From Leucobacter sp. UBA1945 (lineage in GTDB: Bacteria; Actinomycetota; Actinomycetes; Actinomycetales; Microbacteriaceae): a DNA stretch of 17,828 nt. The notes beneath the pieces are model-generated. The model was not told the DNA's origin, did no database searches, and worked only from the letters and a program-made list of their open reading frames with translations. The stretch is from positions 299 to 18,126 of the forward strand of contig DDEV01000044.1 of the NCBI GenBank assembly GCA_002336855.1, read 5' to 3'. This document shows, piece after piece, positions 7,306-16,300 of this stretch (position 1 is its first letter; each line of letters begins with the position of its first letter). A program made the translations under genes and the position numbers.

Positions 7306-7337
7306 GCGCTTCTTCTTAGATCTGTTGGGAGATCGAA

Positions 7338-10300
7338 GTGAGTTCGGCTTTTGTGCTGGGTAATAGTCGTGCGCGCGCATGGAAACGCGTGCAGAAGTAT
7401 GTTTCGGGGGGCGCCGCTGCCGCGCTGCTTGCCGGGATGCTGGTGGTTGCCGGCGTCGGGGTGCAGAGTGCGCTTGCTGCAGAGCCTGCCCCTGACGTAA
7501 CGGTGGCGCCGGCGAGCGCGCCGGTGCTCGGCGAAGACGTCACGCTCGACGTGACGATTGCGAACCCCGCTGGGTCGGCAGCCGTGTACAACCTCAGCGC
7601 TACGCTGCTACTGCCCGACACCGTCAGCATCGTGAGCGCCGGTGCTCTCGGCACGCCCTCGGCCGTCTACCCCGCGGGTGCAGTGCTGCCCGGCACCATG
7701 GCAGGCGGGGCAGATACCTGCGCCGCGCTCGGATTGGTGAACCCGAACCCCGCCCAGGCGGGCAAGTGTGCCGTGCCCGTGGGCAAACAGTTCGCGGTCT
7801 TTCAGAACTTCTCAGATCTTCCTGCCACCGGCGACGTGAGCACCAGTGTCGTGCTGCGCCCGAAGGTGAACACTACCGACACGGGTGGTGTCGCGAGCGG
7901 CTATGCCGTGGGTGACGCCCTCGAAATCACGATGAACGCCTACACGAGTTCGAATGAGCGCTTCATTCCCGTGTTTCCGGGGAGCACCGGCATCGGCGGG
8001 GCGCAGGCCGGGAGCGCGACTTCGAACTCGAGCCCGAAGTCGATCGCCCCGAAGATGCGCGCGCTTCGCGTCGAGAAGAGCGAGCCGAGCCCCGAGGGCG
8101 AGCTGCTGCGCGGCGTGCACGGTGGGCGCACCACGATCTACACCTTGACGGTGCATCACACCGGTGAGGGAGACCTCTCGGATGCAACGATCGTCGACTA
8201 CCTGCCTGCGGCTCTCGAATACCTCGGCTCGTGCACGGGCGGCGACAACACCACCGATGCGGGCAACGGAGCAACCGTCGCCGCCGAGGAGTGGGAGGGC
8301 TCGGGCCCCATGGTCACGGGCGGCGTCGGCGCGAACTGCCTCGACGCGACCTCGGTCGAAACCGTGCAGGGCACGCTCGACGCGAACGGCCAGTTCACCG
8401 CAGGTGCAAGTGGTTCGGTCTACACCAAGGTGACGTGGAACCTCGGTGCGCTGCTCGGCAGCGCCGGCACGAAGCAGGCCTTGCCGAGCACCCCTGGTGC
8501 CCCCGGCACGACCACCATTCGCTACCGTGCGGGTGTGCCTCTCTTCGAGAACACCATGGACTTCGGTGGCAGCACGCCGACCGCTGCGAGCGGCATACAG
8601 GGCGCCAACCTCGACAACAACCGCGGTGCATCGACGCGCCAAGGCACCGTCGATGGCACGGCCACCAACGGTGCGAAAGAAGCCAGAACGCTGACCAACG
8701 TCGCGATCGGCGGGGGCAATTGGCGCGGTGTTACCAACACTCTTGCGCCAGTATGGAGCGAGGATCGCGGCGCGACCTCTGTGCACGTCTCTGACGTGCG
8801 CGTCTTGAAGTCGGTGCGCATCGGCGATACCGCCGGCTGGTCGAAGCAAGCCTCGTTCGTGCAGGGCGACATCGCCGACTACCGCCTGCAGATCGCCACG
8901 AGCGAATACGTCGGGGCCTCGGTAGATGGCACTGCGATTCGTGTTACCGATACTTTCGCGAACGGCCTTTGCCCCGTCTACCCGGCAGGCGTGGCTCAGC
9001 CGGAGTTCCTGCTCGGGTCGCCGGCAACGACTGCGACCCTTGCCGAGTGGAACGCGGCGCTCAACGCCGCCGGTCTGTCGGAGTGCCAGTGGAGCGCTGC
9101 GAACAATAATGCTGCCGCCAAGCTCAGCGGTGCGACCTTGGTGAGCGTTGCCTTCGACTCGACTACCGGCCGATTCGCCCAGCAGTTCGCGCTCGACGCT
9201 GCGAATTCCGCCGCGTTCGCAGAGCCGAACGCGGCGATCGAGGTGATCTACACGGCGCGTCAGAACCAGAGTTATGTGACCGACGACGCCGACGATAAGA
9301 ACGGCGCGACGAGCTCGGGCGATACGGTGGTGAACGCGGTCGAGGTCGAGGCCAAGACGACGCCGCGCATCGAGACCGACGGGCTTGAGAACGCCGGCGG
9401 TGCTGTTGTCGGTGGCGACTACTTCACTTGGGATGATTCGCATGCGCGTGTCGTAACGAACTTCAGCGATACCCAGAAGTCTGTGCTGCGCAATACCCCC
9501 GAGTTCGGCTCGCTGAATGCCGATGGAGTTGTTGCGCTCGACTACGGCTCGGGTGCAGTCACCGACCCGACGGATGCCGCCTACCCGTGGACGGGCAAAG
9601 AGGCGAAGCCATTCGGCATTGGTGATCAGGTGTGGTTCAAGATTCACTGGGACACCTCTCGCGGTGCGGAGGTGCGCAACCCCGTGCTTACCGATTTCTT
9701 GCCGCAGGGTGTGACGTTCGACCCGGCAGGGCTCGACGCAAACGACCAGTGGGGTGCGTCATCGAATCTGCGGGTCATCGCCTCGCGCGACGGTGCGCCG
9801 ATCACGGGCGCGCTCGAGATCACGCCCGAGTGCAGTTACACCGACTCGACGACCGCCCTCGATGAGTTCGTTGGAAAGGTTGCGCTTTCAGACAGCAACA
9901 GCCGCCTCACCTGGACGCTCGGCTCGAGCGATTGCTACACGAGCGGTCCCAGTGTCTCGAGCGACCGTTTCTGGCCCGGTGGTATTGACCTCGACCTGTA
10001 CATCAAGGTCACCGTGAGCGACGCACAGGCATTCGGCAAGACCGACCTGAGCCAGAACCTGGCGAAGTATCAGCAGGAGAACGTCGACGGCGAGATCTTC
10101 TTCCAGCGCCGCCAGGCCGAGATCGTTCCAGACATGTCGCCGCGCCTGGTGAAGGGCATCGCGAGCGTCGGTGTCGACAGCTACGAGGTGAACAGCAACG
10201 TCGACATGGGGGATCGCGGCCCGGTCGTGCAAGCCGACGCGCTGAAGTTCCGTCTCGATGTGACTTCGCCCGCATCGGTAACTACCGGATACCAGATCTG

Positions 10301-13300
10301 GGATGCATTGCCAGAAGGCATCAAAGCTGAAGACCTTGCGGGCTACAACCCGAGCACCGACGCGATCACCGCAAACGCAGAGATCTGGGATGCCGCGGGT
10401 GCGGCGGCAACGAACGGATTCACCGCGCGCGCCTATAATCCGGGCGATACTGACTTCGCCTCGTGGGGGCAGATCAACTCCGGCTACAGCGGCCGAAGCA
10501 TCGTGGTCTGGACCGTGACGGCCTCTGTGCCAGGCACGACGCCGGCCACGGAAACGGACGCTGCGATCCAGCGTGGAATCTCGCTGTCCTACACGATCAA
10601 CGTGCCAAGCGGTGCCACCGCGAGCACCCCAGCACTGATCGCGCAGCAGTTCACGAACACCGCATCGATCGCGCAGTTCAATGTGCAGAACGCCGGCGGT
10701 GGCAGCAGCACGGTCATTGCGAACGTGCCCATGGCCGGCCCGACTACGCAAGTGCCAACAGGCGGCAGCTCGGATGGCATCGAGAAGCCGAAGCCGAACG
10801 AGACTGCGCTTTCGGTGTCGACGCGCACCGCCAACTCGGTGCCCGGCTCGTACCCGATCGACGCAGGCTTCATGACCGACCCCTCGGGCTTCGAACTGCC
10901 CGAACCCGCGATCGCGAAGACCCTCAGGTCGACCGAGGTCGGCCCCAACCCGTCGCCCGCCGCTCCGTTCGGTGAGAACCAGATCGGCACGAACAACGGC
11001 GACGGGCAGGTCGTGCAGGGCGAGTTCGCCACCTTCGACTACAAGGTGACGATTCCCGCCTACACGAGCGTGCCTGCGGGCGCCGTGCTCGCCGACCGTG
11101 GCTACTTCACGCTTGGCAGCAAGACCGGCACACAAGTGAGCTACACGGTCGATGCCTCGGGCACGACTGTCGACTTGCCGAGCGGCGCGACAGCCGCGAA
11201 CTTCACCTTCGATAGCGCCACGGGCAAGTTGACATTCAACGATCGCTTCGACGCGGGCAACGAGAATCGCGTCTTCACCGTGCACCTGCGTGCGCGGGTG
11301 GCGAACGCTTCGGCGAACCTGCTGTCGCACGGCAACACCCTCTACAACGTCGCGACCTTCACCTACAACAACGGCCAGGGTGCCGCGAAGGTGCTCGACG
11401 CCAGTGCGACCGAACAGTATGTTGATCCGCTGCCGACGCTCACCAAGGCCGTGAGCGGCACCCCGGGCGCCAACGGCACTGTGGCGTTTACGCTGGCTGC
11501 CGGAAACACAAGCGGCCGCCCGACGCTGTTCGACTCGGTCGTCTACGACTGCCTGCCGGCGGGCTTCACGATTCCCGCCCCGAACTTCAACGTATCGGCG
11601 GGTACCGTGACCGTCTCGGCGAACCCGTGCTCGGTCACGGGAACGGGCGCGAACGTGCGCGTGAATCCGAATGATCCGGCAGGCACTGGCACCCTGATCG
11701 TCTGGAACGTCGGTCCCATCGACGCGGGCACTCAGCGCACGCTCGTATTCGATGCGGTGATTGATCAGAACGCCGCAGGTGGCGCAAGCTACACCAACAG
11801 CGCCCAGATCATCGGCCGCACGCTGCCAGACACCCTGAGCGATGCGAGCGATCGCCGCGGCGACCGCACCACCGGCGCGCAGCGCAACGTGCCTATCGCA
11901 GCTGCGACGCAAGACAAGAGCGTCAGCCCGACTTCGGCCCCGGTGGGCGAGACGGTGACCTACACCCTCACGACCACCATTCCGGCGAATGCGAACTACT
12001 ACTTCGTTGACTTGAAGGATCAGTTGCCCCGCGGTGTCGAGTTCGTCACCGGGTCGGCTCAGGTGGTCAATGACGGCGGTCTGACCATTAACCCGGCACC
12101 CAGCGTTGCCCCGATCGCCTCTGGCGCCTACGGCCAGCAGCTGAACTGGGCGATCAACTCGGGCACGATCACCACTTCGAGTTCTGCCCGTCAGATCGTC
12201 ATCACCTACCAGGCGAAGATTCGCGACACCGTGGTGAGCGCGACGCCCACGAACCTGGCGACGTTCTCGTGGAACACGAGTTCGACGAACAATGATCCCG
12301 CGAACCGACTCTCGGACGACGGCACCGCATCTGTGACGATTCTGAACCCGAACCTCGGCATCACGAAGGACGTACGCTTCAATGATGCGCAGGGAACCAC
12401 CGGATGGGGCCAGACAGCAACCGGAAACCCGGATCGCGGCCTTGAGTACAGGCTCATCGTGCGCAACAGCGGAACCTCGGCTGCGCACCACTCCGTGGTG
12501 GTCGACTCGCTGCCGGCCGGTGTAGTGAACCCGACCGCGTTCACCGTCAACGGAGTCGCGATCGCCTCGCCGAACACTGCCGTGTACAACAGCGCGAACC
12601 GCACCGTCACGTGGACCCTGCCCGGCACGATCGTGAACGGTGGCAGCGTGACGCTCGGCTACACCGCCGGCTTCGCGCCGTCGAGCACGCTCACGTCGAC
12701 TGCGAATGGCCAGGGAGAGCTGCAGACCAACCGGGCAAACGTGACCCACTACGAGTCCTTCGGATCCGATGGACGCGTCTACACGCCGGGCCAGAACGGA
12801 CAAACGGCGGTCGTCGACACCGCTGATGCGAGGCCGCAGTTCCCGAGAGTAACTCTCGCAAAGGCAGCGGTCGACACCACCAAGACCGCTTACGTCGGCG
12901 AGCCCTTCGCTTGGCGACTCACCGCTACGAACACGGGCCTGGGTTCGGCGCAGAAGGTGGTGCTGACCGACACGCTGCCGGCGAATTGGGAGTTCACTGC
13001 GGTGACCAGCATCACGGTAGGCGGGGTGGCGCAGCCGCTCACGAACCCGAGCGGTGGCCCCAACGGCCCGCTCGTGTGGACCTTCGGCGCTGATGCAGTG
13101 GCTGGCGTGCCCGCCCCGTTGCTCGCGCAGAATCAGAGCATCGTGATCACCTACACGGCAACCCCGAAGAACCCGGAGGCGCTCACTGTGCCAGGCGTCG
13201 GCAGCTCGACGCCGCACGTGAACACGCTGTCGGCCGTCACGACCGACCGCACGAACGCCACCGAGAATCAGAGCGGCAGCCACACTGGCGCGAACGCTAC

Positions 13301-16300
13301 CGACAGCGCCTTCCTGCGCGTCGCCGACCTCAAACTCGTAAAGCAGGCCAAGGGCGGCACCACAGGCACGGCTCCGGCGAACCATCCGCTGGCCGGCATG
13401 CCCGCGAACCAGTGGGTGATCGGCCAGGCGGTCGAAACCGGTGTCTACACGCAACCGCAGTGGGAGATCACGGTTACTAACCATGGTCCTGACGACAGCT
13501 ACGGCCCCTTCGCGATCACGGACACGCCTGCCACCCCGGCAGGCGTGACGGTGGGCAGCTGGACCGCCACCTATGTGGCACCGAACGGCACCGAGACAGC
13601 CCTTGGCACCTTCAGCGGTACCTCGTTCAGCGTGGGCGGCAACACGACCAGGTTGCTGGCCAACGGCTCGGACAAGATCGTGTTGCGTGCGAACGTCACC
13701 GTTGGTACCTCTGCGGCACCCGGCGACACGGTGAGCAATGAGGCGAATGTGCTCGGCCGCACGTATGAGGCACCGGGCACGCAGGGGCCGAGTGCGACGA
13801 ACCCCAACACCGACGACGACAGCCGCGTGCTCATCGAGAGCGCCGACTTGCAGGTGGTGAAGGCGGTGAGTGCAACGCCGAACGCCGGCGGTGCGATCAG
13901 CTGGACGATCACCCCGAGCAATAACGGCCCGTCGGTGTCGCGAAACACTGCAGCGAACCCGGTCACCATCACCGACACGATCCCAGCCGGAGTGAACGGC
14001 GTCGCCGATCCGTCGACTGCGATGTGGGCGGCGACGGTACCCGGCGGCTTCCCCGCGAACGCCGGTGCGACGATCACCTTCACCTTGAAACCGAGCTACG
14101 CCTCGCTGCCGGTGGGTGCCCACGCGGCGATCACGCTGAGTGGCATCGTTGATCCTGCCTGGACCCCGACCTCGGGCCCGCAGAGCGATGGCAGCATTCG
14201 TAACACCGCGGTGATCGCTCCGGGGCAGGGGCTCACGCCTGACCCCAAGACGCCGAACAACACCAGCACGGTGCCGACGACGCCGACGTTCAACACGACA
14301 CTTGGAGTCTCGAAGGACCGCGTCGTCAAACAGGGTGATGCGTGGGTGCTCGCCGCCTCGCTCAACCCCGTGCCTCAGGTGCATGCTGGCGATCCGGTGC
14401 ACTACCTGGTGACCGTCACGAATAACGGTGCTGCGGTTGCCCGCGGCGTAACCGTGGTCGATGAGGTGCCGGCCGGTCTCACCTACTCGAGCGTCGAGAA
14501 CGTGTCGCCCGCGACCTGGTCGCGCAGCGTGCACGCGAACGGCACCTGGGATCAGTTCAGCCTGACGAGCGATAGCAGCACGCTGCCCGTCGGAGCAGCC
14601 CGGTCGTTCGTGGTCGAGTACGGCACGAACGCCTCGACCCCGGCCGACGTGAGCAACTGCGTACAAGCTGGATCGAGCGACAACAGCAGCCAGCCGCGCG
14701 ACTGCGAGGGCTTCACCTCGGATAGGCTCTCTGACCTGTCGCTCGAGAAGAGCGTCATCAGCGCCCCCGGTGGCGATGTGCAGCCCGATGGCACGGTCGT
14801 GCTCGCGGGCAACGTGGTGACCTACCGCCTGACGGTGACGAACCAGGGACCGAGCGATGCGCTCGGCGCGATCAGCGTCACCGACACGCTTCCCGCGAAC
14901 TTTAGTTACGTCGCCGGTTCTGCAACCGTCTCCGGAACGGGGGCCGAGCCGACAGTGAGCGGCCAGGATCTCACCTGGGAGGTGCTGCCAGTCGGTGGCA
15001 CCCTGCCGGTAGCTTCGGGAAGCAACACGATTACCATCGAGCTGCAGGCAACCGTTGCGTCGACCCACGGCGCGGCCACCGGCATCGTCAATGAGGCCAC
15101 GGTCGCCGGTCAGAACGATCCGAACCCGGCAAACGACACCGATGACGCAACCGTGAACATCGAGACGCTGGCCGATATGTCGATCGTGAAGACCGTCGAA
15201 GACGGCCCTTGGCTGGCCGGCACCGAGGTCAGCTACACCCTGACGGTGACGAACAGCGGGCCCTCGGCGGCACCGACGGCTCGGGTGGCGGACACGCTGC
15301 CGAGCGGTCTCACGATGGTCTCAATGACGGGTAATGACTGGAGCTGCGTTGCCGTGCCCGGCGCGCAGACCGGCGTCTGCAACTACGACGGCGCTCACCC
15401 GGTGGGAACCTCGACGATCACGGTTGTGGCGAAGCTCGCAAGCAATCTACCTAGCGCTTCGCAGCCGAACCCATTCACGAACGTGGCCGATCTCACCTGG
15501 ACCGATAGTCGCAGCTACCCGGATCCCGCTGATGATCCGCGCCACGACTCGGGCAACGCCGACATCACGGTGACCACTCAGGCCGACCTCGGTCTCGTCA
15601 AGACTGCGGTCGATCCGGCTGACGACACGACCGAGGTTACCTCGGCCGTCGCCGGCGAGCAGGCTCGGTACCGCATCGACGTGACGAACTACGGCCCGAG
15701 CGACGCTGCGCCAGACCTTGTGGTGACCGACGCGCTGCCGCTCGGCGTCGCATACGCCGGGCCCGCGGGCGCCACTGCCGCGAACTGGAACATCGAGGTG
15801 TCGGAGTACGATCCGGCGGTGCCGCAGGTCGTGACCTTCACTCGCGTGGCAGGCACGACGAACATTGGCCTGCCCATGATCGGCACAGACCCGGCGGGCG
15901 CTCCGGCGATCCTTTTCGATGTGCTGCTGTCGTCTGAACTCGCGGCTACCTCGTCGCCCGATGTGCCTGCGCTGGTGAACACTGCGACCGTCACCTCTGG
16001 CACGGCCGAGCCGGAGAACGACCCGCACCCGAACACCGACGACGCTGCGCTGAATATTGTGCGCTCGGCTGACCTCGAGATCGCGAAGTCGCACCCCGTC
16101 GCTGACGACCGCGACCGCGTCTTCGTGGGCGAGCCGCTGCCGTTCACCATCGAGGTGACGAACCACGGCCCGTCGGTTTCGAGCGGATTCACGATCACTG
16201 ACACGATGCCTGTTGGCTTCGAGGTGACGAGCGGGATCGGGCCTGTGCTTGATGCCGATGATCAACCAACGGGCTGGACGATCGATTCCATCAGTCCCTG

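Noticed and set aside
7180..7380. Longer N-terminus (67 extra residues) for the minus-strand gene.
   Set aside because: It would cross the hairpin-bearing control region and overlap the start of the divergent gene. The extra sequence is basic and low in family resemblance, while ATG at 7179 has a strong ribosome site.
10755..10775. Internal VPTGG in the giant protein as a possible sorting motif.
   Set aside because: No hydrophobic span or basic tail follows and repeats continue for over 2000 residues.
9888..15068. A 5.2-kb stop-free reading frame on the minus strand opposite the giant protein, plus shorter ones at 4473-5597, 5101-6129, 7812-9647 and 15447-17042.
   Set aside because: Their translations are rich in Arg, His, Gly and Val with no recognisable domain, as expected for antisense of GC-rich codons. 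The plus-strand frames have signal peptides, clear repeats and sorting signals.
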